NCBI GenBank assembly: GCA_044464765.1
Contig: JBIQKZ010000017.1
Location: forward strand, 22,771-86,770
DNA from: JBIQKZ01 sp044464765
GTDB taxonomy: Bacteria > Pseudomonadota > Gammaproteobacteria > Burkholderiales > Burkholderiaceae_B
DNA: 64,000 nucleotides
Direction of reading: 5' to 3'
Position 1 is the stretch's first letter, and the number at the start of each line of letters is the position of its first letter. Made by a program: the position numbers and the translations under genes. Below the pieces are notes generated by a model. The model did no database searches and was not told the origin of the DNA. It saw only the letters and a program-made list of their open reading frames with translations. Below are positions 8,915 through 17,469 of this stretch, piece by piece.

Positions 8915-9685
8915 TCAGGCCTGCGAGGTGGGCGTGCGGTTGTCGAGCCAATCCACGCCCTCTTCTCCACGCTCGATCAGCCATTCGTTGGCCTGGCGAA
9001 AATGCCCGCAGCCGATAAATGGCCGGGGTGGCCGCAATGCGGACAAGGGCGATGGATGGTTGGCCTTCAGCGCCAGCACGGGACCGGCGGCGGGATGGGA
9101 CTGCAGCAGCGCCTGCTTGGATTGCGCATGCGCGCCCCACAGCATGAAAACCTTGGGGCGAGGTTCCGCCAACACCCGCTGAATGATGGCGTCGGTAATG
9201 GTTTCCCAGCCCCGCTTGGCGTGCGAGGCGGGCTTGTGGGCCTCGACGGTCAGGGTGGTATTCAATAGCAAGACGCCTTGCCGCGCCCAGCGGATCAAAC
9301 TGTTTCGCTGCTGGGTGAAGGCCTCGGGGTATTCGTTGGCCAGCTCCTTGAACATATTCCGCAAACTGGGGGGTATGGGGCAAAAATCGGGCACGGAAAA
9401 CGACAAGCCCTGCGCCTGATTCGGCCCGTGGTAGGGATCCTGGCCCAAGATGACCACCTGCACGTCCTGCGGTGCGACTTCAAGCAGTATCCGGAACGGC
9501 CTGAGCGGAAAAATCTGTGCGCCGGCGGCAAGGCGTTCATCCAGGAAGCGATCGATATCCCGCAGCGTTTGCTGCTCGCGAGCGCCGGCAAACGCGGCTT
9601 GCCATTCAGGCGACAAGCTATCCACATGAAACGGCAAATTCCCTTGAAAGGCGTTCTGCACGCCGCCAGCCGCAGTTTCCGTCAT
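8915..9685 (-). CDS. ung: Uracil-DNA glycosylase, family 1
   Basis: Removes uracil from DNA and starts base-excision repair. The 256-aa protein has the water-activating motif VVILGQDPYHG (about residues 80-90) with the catalytic Asp, the LLLNTTLTVE strand, and the HPSPLSALRP loop that inserts into the minor groove. The N-terminal ~35 residues are a variable extension. It converges with the FAD monooxygenase gene, their stop codons being adjacent. Confidence 0.97.
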   Translation of the reverse strand: MTETAAGGVQNAFQGNLPFHVDSLSPEWQAAFAGAREQQTLRDIDRFLDERLAAGAQIFPLRPFRILLEVAPQDVQVVILGQDPYHGPNQAQGLSFSVPDFCPIPPSLRNMFKELANEYPEAFTQQRNSLIRWARQGVLLLNTTLTVEAHKPASHAKRGWETITDAIIQRVLAEPRPKVFMLWGAHAQSKQALLQSHPAAGPVLALKANHPSPLSALRPPRPFIGCGHFRQANEWLIERGEEGVDWLDNRTPTSQA

Positions 9686-10041
9686 TAGTAATCCTTACTT
9701 TTCAAGCCCAGCGCACAAGCGCCGGCGTCTACCGCTACAACCACCGCTACAACGACAACGACAACTGTAACCGCCACCGCTCCTTCAACTACAACTACAA
9801 CTACAACTACAACTACAACTACAAGTGTGCATTGAACACGCTCAAAAAAAGCGGCGAACCGCAGGTGAATATGCGTTGGGTTGCATATCGCTTCGAATGC
9901 ATATATTATACCGCCTTGCTCGTTTTTTTGTAGCGAGCCATGCTGGACTCATGCGCAATCGCAAGGCGGTTCCGCAATCAATAATTCATTGCTGCGCGAC
10001 TTACCGCGCCTAAGCACGACGTCAAACGACAAAGGATTCAT
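9686..10041. other. Low-complexity intergenic region upstream of the XRE gene
   Basis: 356 nt without a supported gene. It contains ACAAC-rich sequence from about 9733 and the exact hexamer array listed separately, then a mixed stretch that should hold the promoter of the XRE-nspC operon. A plus-strand reading frame across it encodes Tyr-Asn repeats only and is not considered a gene. Confidence 0.7.
9787..9824 (+). repeat. Hexanucleotide tandem repeat (AACTAC)6
   Basis: Six uninterrupted AACTAC units plus two bases, preceded by imperfect ACAAC-rich repeats from about 9733. It looks like a slipped-strand microsatellite and could vary in copy number between isolates. It lies about 220 nt upstream of the XRE regulator. 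Confidence 0.9.
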
Positions 10042-10416
10042 ATGGCAAAGAAAAGCCATAAGTCGCACTCGACCCTGGTGCCCGAACGCCTGAAGCGCCT
10101 GGGCATGCATTCGGCCGAGATTGCCACGCTTAAAGAACTACGCAAAGCCACGGATCATACGCAAGAAGAACTCGCCCTGGCCCTGGGGGTTGGGCAAGGC
10201 ACGATTTCACGGCTGGAGAAACGCCACGACATGCTGCTGTCCACCCTGCAGGACTATGTTGAGAGCGTAGGCGGAAACCTGGAAGTTGTTGCCACCTTCC
10301 CCAACCGCTCGCCGCTTCTGATCGACTGTCTGGTCAAGAAAGCCGCACAGCAAGCGGTTGTGCCAGCCAACGGAACGTTCGACCACAAGCAGGACAAACG
10401 AGGAGCAACGCTTTGA
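10042..10416 (+). CDS. XRE-family helix-turn-helix regulator
   Basis: Small DNA-binding protein (124 aa). The helix-turn-helix spans about residues 30-75 (LKELRKATDHTQEELALALGVGQGTISRLEKR), followed by a segment typical of HigA-like or antitoxin-like XRE proteins (STLQDYVESVGGNLEVVATFPNR). There is no toxin gene beside it. Its stop overlaps the TTG start of nspC by 4 nt, so it is translated together with the polyamine genes and may autoregulate them. That regulatory role is inferred from position. Confidence 0.85.
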   Translation: MAKKSHKSHSTLVPERLKRLGMHSAEIATLKELRKATDHTQEELALALGVGQGTISRLEKRHDMLLSTLQDYVESVGGNLEVVATFPNRSPLLIDCLVKKAAQQAVVPANGTFDHKQDKRGATL

Positions 10417-11534
10417 GGCCGCAGCAAGAATCAGGCGTGCCCGCCACCCCCTATTATCTGATCGACAAGGCCGCCCTGAAGCGCAACCTTGATGTGATCG
10501 ACTACGTGCGTCAACAGTCCGGCGCCAAGGTTCTGCTGGCCTTGAAATGCTTTGCCGCCTGGTCGGTCTTCGACCTGATGCGTGAACAGATGGACGGCAC
10601 GACATCGTCGTCGCTGTACGAGGTGAAGCTGGGCTACCAGAAGTTTGGCGGTGAAACCCATGCCTACAGCGTGGCATTCGCCGACCACGAGATTCACGAA
10701 GTTCTGGCCAACTGCGACAAAATTATCTACAACTCCGTCTCGCAGCTCGAGCGCTTTGCTGCACTGGCCAATGACAAGCCCGTCGGGTTGCGCCTGAATC
10801 CCGGCATCAGTTTCGCAGGCTTCGACCTGGCCGACCCGGCGCGCCAATTCAGCCGTTTGGGAGAAAGCGACCCGGCCCGCATCCTCGCCGTTATCGATCG
10901 CATCAGCGGCGTCATGATCCACAACAACTGCGAGAACGACAACTTCGGGCAATTCGACCAACTGCTCACACAGGTCGAAGAACGTTACGGCCACATTCTT
11001 GGCCAGTTGGACTGGGTCAGTCTGGGTGGCGGCATCAGCTTCACCGACCCTGGTTACCCAGTCGGCGCGTTCTGCCTCCGTCTGCGGCAGTTTGCGCAAA
11101 GGCACGGCGTACAGGTTTACCTGGAACCGGGCGAAGCCACGGTAAGACACACCACGACGCTGGAAACCACGGTGCTGGATACGAGCTTCAACGGCAAGCA
11201 TCTGGCCATCGTCGACAGCTCGACGGAAGCTCATATGCTGGACCTGCTCATCTATCGCGAAACCGCCCCCATTGGGGCGGAACACGGCGAGCATCAGTAC
11301 ATGATCTGCGGCAAAACCTGCCTGGCCGGCGACATCTTCGGCGAGGCGCGGTTCCCAACACCGCTGCAAGTGGGCGATCGCATCTCGATCGGTGATGCTG
11401 GAGGCTACACCATGGTGAAGAAGAACTGGTTCAACGGCATCCATATGCCGGCCATCGCCATCAAGGAGATTGATGGCTCGGTGCGCATTGCGCGCGAATT
11501 TTCCTTTGACGATTACGTCAACAGCCTGTCCTGA
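10413..11534 (+). CDS. nspC: Carboxynorspermidine/carboxyspermidine decarboxylase
   Basis: PLP-dependent alanine-racemase-fold decarboxylase (373 aa) that turns carboxy(nor)spermidine into (nor)spermidine in the aspartate-semialdehyde polyamine route. The PLP lysine lies in KVLLALKCFAAW. HNNCEN, the glycine-rich WVSLGGGISFT and YLEPGEATV contribute PLP contacts, and CGKTCLAGD is the second-subunit segment. The start is a TTG supported by AGGAG 7 nt upstream and by the TTGA overlap with the XRE gene. Carboxynorspermidine dehydrogenase follows 38 nt downstream. Confidence 0.95.
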   Translation: MRPQQESGVPATPYYLIDKAALKRNLDVIDYVRQQSGAKVLLALKCFAAWSVFDLMREQMDGTTSSSLYEVKLGYQKFGGETHAYSVAFADHEIHEVLANCDKIIYNSVSQLERFAALANDKPVGLRLNPGISFAGFDLADPARQFSRLGESDPARILAVIDRISGVMIHNNCENDNFGQFDQLLTQVEERYGHILGQLDWVSLGGGISFTDPGYPVGAFCLRLRQFAQRHGVQVYLEPGEATVRHTTTLETTVLDTSFNGKHLAIVDSSTEAHMLDLLIYRETAPIGAEHGEHQYMICGKTCLAGDIFGEARFPTPLQVGDRISIGDAGGYTMVKKNWFNGIHMPAIAIKEIDGSVRIAREFSFDDYVNSLS

Positions 11535-11572
11535 CGGCGCTGCTCTAATTTTAAGAACTGGGGGATTATCCA

Positions 11573-12967
11573 ATGAAACGAAACGTACTCATTATCGGCG
11601 CAGGCGGCGTAGCCCACGTCGCCGCTCACAAATGCGCGCAGAACAATATTTTGCTGGGCGACATACATATTGCTTCACGCACACTGGAAAAATGCCAGGC
11701 CATCATCAAGTCCATTAAAGACAAGAACAACCAGCGCGGGCCCGGCAAATTACAGGCGCATCAGCTCGACGCGCTCGACATCGAGGCCACCAAGGCCCTG
11801 ATCCGCTCGACCGGTAGCCAGATCGTCATCAACGTGGGCTCGCCCTTCCTTAACATGTCTGTCATGCAAGCCTGCATCGACACCGGCGCGGCGTATCTGG
11901 ATACGGCCATCCACGAAGATCCCGACAAGGTTTGCGAACCGCCCCCATGGTATGCCAACCATGAGTGGAAGAAACGTCAGGCATGCAAGCAAGCCGGCGT
12001 GACCGCCGTCCTGGGCGTTGGCTTTGACCCGGGCGTCGTCAACGCCTACGGACGCTACGCCCTGGATACCTATTTTGACAGCGCCGACTCCATCGACATC
12101 ATCGACATCAATGCCGGCAGCCACGGCCGCTATTTCGCCACCAACTTTGATCCCGAAATCAATTTCCGCGAATTCACCTCCACCGTGTGGTCCTGGGAAA
12201 AGAACGCCTGGAAAGCCAATGCCATGTTCGAGCACCGTAAAGACTGGGACATGCCGACGGTTGGAGTCAATACCACCTACCTGACCGGCCACGACGAACT
12301 GCATTCCATGTCACGCAACCTGGGCGTGCCCAATATCCGTTTCTGGATGGGTTTTGGCGAACACTACATCAATGTATTCACGGTGCTGAAGAACCTTGGC
12401 CTGCTGTCTGAAAAGCCCGTACGCACCGCCGAAGGGCTTGAGGTCGTACCGCTTAAAGTGGTCAAGGCCATCCTGCCCGACCCCGCCTCGCTGGCGCCGG
12501 ACTATACCGGCAAGACCTGCATCGGCGACCTGGTCAAGGGCAAGAAGAACGGGCGGGACCAGGAAGTCCTGATCTACAACATCTGCGATCACAAGGAAAG
12601 CTTCGACGAGGTCGGCAGCCAGGCCATTTCCTATACGGCAGGCGTACCTGTCGTCGCAGCCGCCATGTTGATCGCCGACGGATCGTGGGATGTCGGTTGC
12701 ATGGCAAACGTCGAAGAACTCGATCCCAAGCCCTTCATCAACCTGATGAACCGCATCGGGCTGGTCACGCGTGTCCGCGACAGCCAGGGCGACCGTGTTT
12801 TGCATCCGTATCAGGAAGCGGAAATCTCCGTCGAAACCCTTTCCGACGACAGCGAAGCAATCACTGACGACGGGGAAACCGATCCCATCGCGCTGCAAAC
12901 GCACCTGTCTTCAGCCACCATGACATACGGGAGGAAGTTGCGACCAGGCTTGCGCAATATTCCATAG
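11573..12967 (+). CDS. Carboxynorspermidine dehydrogenase (saccharopine dehydrogenase family)
   Basis: NAD(P)H-dependent enzyme (464 aa) that condenses aspartate semialdehyde with a diamine to carboxy(nor)spermidine, the substrate of NspC. The N-terminal Rossmann motif is VLIIGAGGVAHVAAHKCA. Family segments include NVGSPFLNMSVMQACIDTGAAYLDTA and the GVGFDPGVVNAYG loop. Relatives are about 400 residues long. This one carries an extra acidic C-terminal tail (about residues 401-464) of unknown role. Spacing to nspC is 38 nt. With putrescine, the common diamine, the pair would make spermidine. Confidence 0.93.
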   Translation: MKRNVLIIGAGGVAHVAAHKCAQNNILLGDIHIASRTLEKCQAIIKSIKDKNNQRGPGKLQAHQLDALDIEATKALIRSTGSQIVINVGSPFLNMSVMQACIDTGAAYLDTAIHEDPDKVCEPPPWYANHEWKKRQACKQAGVTAVLGVGFDPGVVNAYGRYALDTYFDSADSIDIIDINAGSHGRYFATNFDPEINFREFTSTVWSWEKNAWKANAMFEHRKDWDMPTVGVNTTYLTGHDELHSMSRNLGVPNIRFWMGFGEHYINVFTVLKNLGLLSEKPVRTAEGLEVVPLKVVKAILPDPASLAPDYTGKTCIGDLVKGKKNGRDQEVLIYNICDHKESFDEVGSQAISYTAGVPVVAAAMLIADGSWDVGCMANVEELDPKPFINLMNRIGLVTRVRDSQGDRVLHPYQEAEISVETLSDDSEAITDDGETDPIALQTHLSSATMTYGRKLRPGLRNIP

Positions 12968-13077
12968 CGTAGGACTGACGACGGTGCGGTAACGCTAGAC
13001 GCCATGGCATTGAAGGTTCTAAAGTACGGCTTACGCGAATTTCAGGAAACCTTCATGCCATTAGTTTGCAGGGCTCT

Positions 13078-14337
13078 ATGAGTCAAGACGCAAATTTCAG
13101 CCGTCAACCGGTCCCTGCGCACGCCCGGAAAAGCGCGCTCGCGCTCAGCCTGGTGATGCTTGGCCTGACCTTCTTTTCGGCCAGCATGTGGACGGGCGGC
13201 GCACTGGGCGCCGGCCTGCGCTTCAATGACTTCTTCCTGGCCGTCGTGGTCGGCAACCTGCTGCTGGCCGCCTATACCTCGGCACTTGGCTACATCGGCG
13301 CCAGAACAGGCCTGTCCACCCATATGCTGGCGCACTACTCGTTCGGAACAAAGGGGTCATGGCTGGCTTCTTTGCTGCTGGGCGGCACCCAGGTCGGCTG
13401 GTTCGGTGTCGGGGTGGCCATGTTCGCCATTCCGGTCGGCAAGGCAACGGGGTGGGACATCAACTTCCTGGTCTTCGTGTCGGGCACCCTTATGACGCTG
13501 ACCGTGTACTTTGGAATTGCCGGCCTGACGTTATTGTCAGCTATTGCCGTGCCCGCCATTATTATCCTGGGCAGCTATTCCGTTTGGCTGGCAGTTGGGC
13601 AAGCCGGCGGCCTGGACGCCCTGCGGCAGATCACGCCTGTCGAACCCATGCCCCTAAGCACCGCCATTGCGCTGGTGATTGGTTCGTTCATCAGCGCAGG
13701 CACCCTGACCGCCGACTTCGTCCGTTTCGGGCGCAGCGCGCGTACGGCCATCGCTATTTGCATTGTGGCGTTCTTTCTGGGCAATTCATTGATGTTCATC
13801 TTCGGCGCTGCCGGCGCAGCCGCCGTGGGCGAGCCAGACATCAGCGATGTCATGATGGCCCAAGGCCTGCTGCTGCCCGCCATCATCGTACTGGGGCTGA
13901 ACATCTGGACCACGAACGACAATGCCTTGTATGCGTCTGGCCTGGGCTTTGCCAACATCACCGGCCTGTCCAGCCGAAGCCTGGCGGTGGTCAATGGCGC
14001 ATTGGGCACTTTGCTGGCCTTATGGCTTTACAACCACTTCGTGGGCTGGCTGACCTTTTTATCGGCCGCCATATCCCCGGTTGGCGGCGTCATCATCGCC
14101 GATTTCCTGCTACGCCGCGCCCGATACGACCGGTTCCCCGTAGCAGATCCTCTAATAATCCACTGGCCGGCCATGGCGGCGGTCGCCATTGGCATTCTCG
14201 GCGGCCACCTGCTGCCCGGCATCGTGCCCCTTAACGCAGTCGTTTGTACCATCTTGGTCTACGGGCTTTCACTGCGGGTGTTTCCGCGCCCTGCCGCGCA
14301 AATAATTCCACCCGAAACCTCCCAGCACAATCACTAG
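13078..14337 (+). CDS. codB: Cytosine permease (NCS1 family)
   Basis: Cytosine:cation symporter (419 aa, about 12 membrane segments). It matches E. coli CodB closely along its whole length, as recalled, for example in MLGLTFFSASMWTGG, GTQVGWFGVGVAMFAIPVG and GLNIWTTNDNALYASG. The ATG at 13078 begins MSQDANFS, as in CodB. Unlike the enterobacterial codBA operon, no amidohydrolase-type codA follows; a Fcy1-like cytosine deaminase lies 3.1 kb downstream on the other strand. The last 69 nt overlap the 3' end of the convergent iron permease gene. Confidence 0.96.
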   Translation: MSQDANFSRQPVPAHARKSALALSLVMLGLTFFSASMWTGGALGAGLRFNDFFLAVVVGNLLLAAYTSALGYIGARTGLSTHMLAHYSFGTKGSWLASLLLGGTQVGWFGVGVAMFAIPVGKATGWDINFLVFVSGTLMTLTVYFGIAGLTLLSAIAVPAIIILGSYSVWLAVGQAGGLDALRQITPVEPMPLSTAIALVIGSFISAGTLTADFVRFGRSARTAIAICIVAFFLGNSLMFIFGAAGAAAVGEPDISDVMMAQGLLLPAIIVLGLNIWTTNDNALYASGLGFANITGLSSRSLAVVNGALGTLLALWLYNHFVGWLTFLSAAISPVGGVIIADFLLRRARYDRFPVADPLIIHWPAMAAVAIGILGGHLLPGIVPLNAVVCTILVYGLSLRVFPRPAAQIIPPETSQHNH

Positions 14338-16215
14338 CATGCACAACTGCGCCGCAAGCGTTTGGGTCGTGGGATAGATGCCCAGGATATCGATGCGTGG
14401 CGCCGCCACCGGCGTTGCCCCAATCCAGCCGGCCTCCTGAAGCCCGCCCACCCCTTTGCCGATCAACACGATGGCCAGCAGCCCCACCAACACTGAAGTG
14501 ATGGAAAAGAATTTGCCGATGGGCATACGCGCGCTGGTGCGCAACAGTACCCAGGCGATCACCACAAGCAAAGCGACAGCCACCAGAAACCCGACCAGCA
14601 GGGCGCCCGAATTACCATCGGCCGCCAATGCTGAAAAAAAGAGCACGGTTTCAAAAACCTCGCGATAGACCGCAATAAACGCCAATGCAAACAACGCCCA
14701 GGCGGAGCGTCGTGTCATTGCGGCACTAACCTTTTCTGACAAATAAGCATGCCAGCGGCCCGCACTGCTTTTTTGATGCATCCACAAGCCCACGCACAGC
14801 AACACAACCGCCGCCGTGACCGATCCCAGGCCTTCAGTAACCTCGCGGCTGGCGCCGCTGATGGAAACCACATAGGTGGCGGCGGCCCACGTCAGGCCAC
14901 CCGCCACCAGGGCGCTGATCCATCCAGCATGCACATGACGCAAAGCGGCGCCCCGATCCGCCTTACGCAAAAAGGCAATGATTCCAATGACAATCAGCAA
15001 GGCCTCCAGACCCTCGCGCAAGAGAATGGTCAGAGCCCCCAGAAAGGTGGTCATCGGCTCGGCGACGCTTGTGCCCAGTTCCGCATCCACCTGTGCAAAC
15101 AGTTCGTCCAGACGCCGAGCCTGGGCCTCGGCCTGCTCGACCGACCCGTTACCGACCGCCGCACGATAGGCCAGCATGCCGTCTTCAACCGCTGTCAGCA
15201 GCGCTTTATTCTTTGCGCCCACTTTGGGTTCAAGCGGTTCAAAGCCGTCCAGATAGGCTGAAAGCGCCAGCCGGGTTGCCGCGCTGCGATCGCCATCGCG
15301 CAAAGCCGCCAGGCTTTCCGCCAGCCGCAGGCGCGAGAGCGCGACGCCCATCGTTTTATCGGCCTCGACCGCCTGCGGTTCGGAGCGCAAATACGCGGTG
15401 ACATCGCGCGCGTCATCAGCCGACATCGATTGGGCCGCAGCCACTTCCGTCAGGGTGGTTAACGCCGCCAAATCAGGATAATGAGCCCGGATGGACGCAT
15501 TCTCTTCCCACAACGTCTTGCCTCGATTGCGCATTGCCGTATCGTTGGCCAAACCACCCACATAGAACGCCAGCGCCCAGCGCTCGTCTTCAGGCAACCC
15601 AACGAAACTTGCCATGGACGTCCCTTCAACCCCTTGCGTGATCACTTGGTATAACGCCATCACACTACGAGAACGGGCACGCCCTTCGTCCGTGAAAGCA
15701 ATGGGTTCAGGATCCAGCCCCGCCGCCAGTGGGCCATCTCCATTGCCTGAGGCGCCATGGCAGGATGCGCAGAGCGAAGCATAAAGCTTGCCTCCCACGG
15801 CAAGATCAGGCACCGAGGCAGGCGCAACAGGAATTGGATAGGCCTTGATCAGCAGCGCATTGGCCTGGTGAGCTAGATCGGCCACCTGCGCGCCATCCGC
15901 CTTGTCGACAACCGCTTTACCCAAGGTATCGATCATCTCGGCGATCGCCGCCTTGCCCGGATGCGCCGGCAACTGCTGAATCTGTCTGGCCGCATTCTGT
16001 GTGAAGTCCAGCATTTCGGCGTACTCGCCTTCACTGATTACCGCGCCGTCCTTCACCGCGCCGCCATAATCAACCGCAACATAATCCAGTAGCTGCCAAA
16101 GCTGCTTGGCACCCGGCCCCTGCCCTGAATCTGTTTGCGCCACGCCAATGCCCGACAAAACCAACACACTGACAACGGCAACCACCCACTGCTGCAACAT
16201 CCGCACAGAACACAT
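14269..16215 (-). CDS. Cytochrome c-FTR1 iron permease fusion
   Basis: 648-aa membrane protein combining a periplasmic electron-transfer module with a high-affinity iron permease. Residues ~1-26 form a signal peptide. An ~110-residue helical region follows, then a cytochrome c domain with one heme site C149-A-S-C-H153. The C-terminal FTR1 domain has ~7 membrane segments with iron-binding R400-EGLE and R-E-V-F-E (about 518-522) motifs. The cytochrome presumably takes part in ferrous/ferric conversion coupled to uptake. A second ATG five codons later is an alternative start. A Fur-like AT-rich site lies upstream. Confidence 0.9.
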   Translation of the reverse strand: MCSVRMLQQWVVAVVSVLVLSGIGVAQTDSGQGPGAKQLWQLLDYVAVDYGGAVKDGAVISEGEYAEMLDFTQNAARQIQQLPAHPGKAAIAEMIDTLGKAVVDKADGAQVADLAHQANALLIKAYPIPVAPASVPDLAVGGKLYASLCASCHGASGNGDGPLAAGLDPEPIAFTDEGRARSRSVMALYQVITQGVEGTSMASFVGLPEDERWALAFYVGGLANDTAMRNRGKTLWEENASIRAHYPDLAALTTLTEVAAAQSMSADDARDVTAYLRSEPQAVEADKTMGVALSRLRLAESLAALRDGDRSAATRLALSAYLDGFEPLEPKVGAKNKALLTAVEDGMLAYRAAVGNGSVEQAEAQARRLDELFAQVDAELGTSVAEPMTTFLGALTILLREGLEALLIVIGIIAFLRKADRGAALRHVHAGWISALVAGGLTWAAATYVVSISGASREVTEGLGSVTAAVVLLCVGLWMHQKSSAGRWHAYLSEKVSAAMTRRSAWALFALAFIAVYREVFETVLFFSALAADGNSGALLVGFLVAVALLVVIAWVLLRTSARMPIGKFFSITSVLVGLLAIVLIGKGVGGLQEAGWIGATPVAAPRIDILGIYPTTQTLAAQLCMLVIVLGGFGWNYLRGRARKHPQ

Positions 16216-16235
16216 AAATACTCAGTCAATAACTC

Positions 16236-16256
16236 AAATAATAATAAGATTTATTA
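16236..16256 (-). promoter_or_regulatory. Candidate Fur-type operator upstream of the iron permease gene
   Basis: AT-rich segment about 20-40 nt upstream of the start codon. It contains the perfect dyad TAATAA-GAT-TTATTA (16242-16256) and agrees with a Fur box at about 11 of 16 positions. The iron-transport context supports the reading; the match itself is only moderate. Confidence 0.4.
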
Positions 16257-16431
16257 CTGTAATCCTATTTTTTGTTGCCGTGTCGAATTAATATATGATT
16301 CAGAAAAAATGCACCGATTTCTCCCGTGCAAAAAATGGGTGTCTAACTGAAAACTTGGTCATCCAGAGCGTTCATCGTCGATGCCAGGGAAAAATGCGCA
16401 TTCAAACTACAAATCCACTCAAGGAGACGAC

Positions 16432-17160
16432 ATGACAGATACCTACGTAATCATCCATGGCGCGTGGCATACAGGCGCCGAAATGGAAGCCGTCGCGGAT
16501 CATATACGCAAAGAAGGACATGTCGTTCATTGCCCCACCTTGGCGGGAAATCGGCCGGAAGATGATCGCAACGCGCTCGGGCTGGACGACGCCATCAACT
16601 CGGCGATCGACTATATCAAGGAAAACGACTTGCACGATGTGCGTCTGGTGGGCCACAGCTATGGCGGCATGGTCATTTCAGGCGTGGCCGATCGCGCCCT
16701 GGACCGCCTCAAACGATTGGTTTACGTCAATGCCTTCGTGCCTCTGGACGGCCAGTGTCTGAACGACATGGTTCCACCGCATTATGTAGAGTTATTCGAT
16801 GCGGTCGCGGCTGAAAACAACAATGCGGTCATGCTGCCCTTCCCCATCTGGCGCGAAGCCTTCATCAACGACGCCGACCTCGCCTTGGCCGAATCCAGTT
16901 TTGCAAAGCTGAACCCGCACCCGTATCGCATGTTTACCGATCCAATCTCGCTAAAGCAGCCTCTGGCGCAGTTGCCTATTGGAAAGTCCTATCTGAATTG
17001 CCAGCAGGACACCGCGTTGCCCCATGGCCTTCCCTGGCACCCACGCCTGTCCGAGCGGCTGGGCCTGTTCCGGCTCGTCGAGTGCCCTGGCAGCCACGAA
17101 ACCTGGTTCTCGAACCCAGCCCGGTTGGCACAAGCCATCATCGAAGCAGGCCGCGATTAA
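16432..17160 (+). CDS. Alpha/beta hydrolase (EstC/salicylate esterase-like)
   Basis: Cytoplasmic hydrolase (242 aa), Abhydrolase_6 family. The fold starts at VIIHGAWHTG (oxyanion region), the nucleophile elbow is GHSYGG (about residue 81), and the catalytic His lies in CPGSHETWFSNP near the C-terminus. The start is set by AAGGAG 5 nt before the ATG; the frame runs 17 codons further upstream. Relatives include plant-type methyl esterases and hydroxynitrile lyases, so an ester substrate is likely but unknown. It is preceded by a ~215-nt AT-rich divergent intergenic region shared with the iron permease. Confidence 0.82.
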   Translation: MTDTYVIIHGAWHTGAEMEAVADHIRKEGHVVHCPTLAGNRPEDDRNALGLDDAINSAIDYIKENDLHDVRLVGHSYGGMVISGVADRALDRLKRLVYVNAFVPLDGQCLNDMVPPHYVELFDAVAAENNNAVMLPFPIWREAFINDADLALAESSFAKLNPHPYRMFTDPISLKQPLAQLPIGKSYLNCQQDTALPHGLPWHPRLSERLGLFRLVECPGSHETWFSNPARLAQAIIEAGRD

Positions 17161-17228
17161 GGCCGCAATCCAGTCCTCGGTGCTGATGCCAAACCCAAGC
17201 GCATCGCAGGTCGTATGCCGCGAACCCT

Positions 17229-17431
17229 GCGTTGTCCGGAGCGGGTATAGGCTGGCCGGAGTAAGGCGTGCGCCGCGGCAGCTAGGAAGGACGGGGGATT
17301 TCGGCCTAATCTGTTCGAGCACCGCAGCCGCCAACGGCGGCGAGGGCGAGTTATTAGGCCGCCCGTCCTGACGACGCAGACGCGGATAAAGCACGCCGTG
17401 CCGGCCAGCCTATACCCGCTCCGGACAACGC
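17229..17431. repeat. 203-bp nested inverted repeat element
   Basis: The outer arms are a perfect 31-bp inverted repeat (17229-17259 and 17401-17431). Inside them, further complementary blocks occur in the same nested order: GGCGTGC/GCACGCC, AGGACGGG/CCCGTCCT and CGGCCTAAT/ATTAGGCCG. At the centre CCGCCAACGGCGG (17328-17340) is itself a short hairpin. The whole unit can fold into one long bulged stem. It lies between two genes transcribed toward each other and contains no credible ORF. It could be a MITE-like or dispersed intergenic repeat, or a structured RNA or bidirectional terminator. Confidence 0.85.
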
Positions 17432-17469
17432 CTTAAGAACTCAACCCAACCACAACCCCCCCACCCAAC

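Noticed and set aside
9787..9824. Short direct repeats as a CRISPR array
   Set aside because: Units are 6 bp with no spacers; no cas genes in the window. The 12-bp repeats at 48512-48559 are rejected for the same reason.
9517..9933. 138-residue frame rich in Tyr-Asn repeats
   Set aside because: It merely translates the AACTAC microsatellite and the antisense of the ung 5' end.
10042..10416. Toxin-antitoxin module
   Set aside because: The XRE protein is antitoxin-like, but no small toxin gene is adjacent; the overlapping partner is nspC.
10431..11573. 380-residue open frame antisense to nspC
   Set aside because: nspC has clear PLP motifs and a good start; the antisense frame has no family features and is a typical GC-rich shadow.
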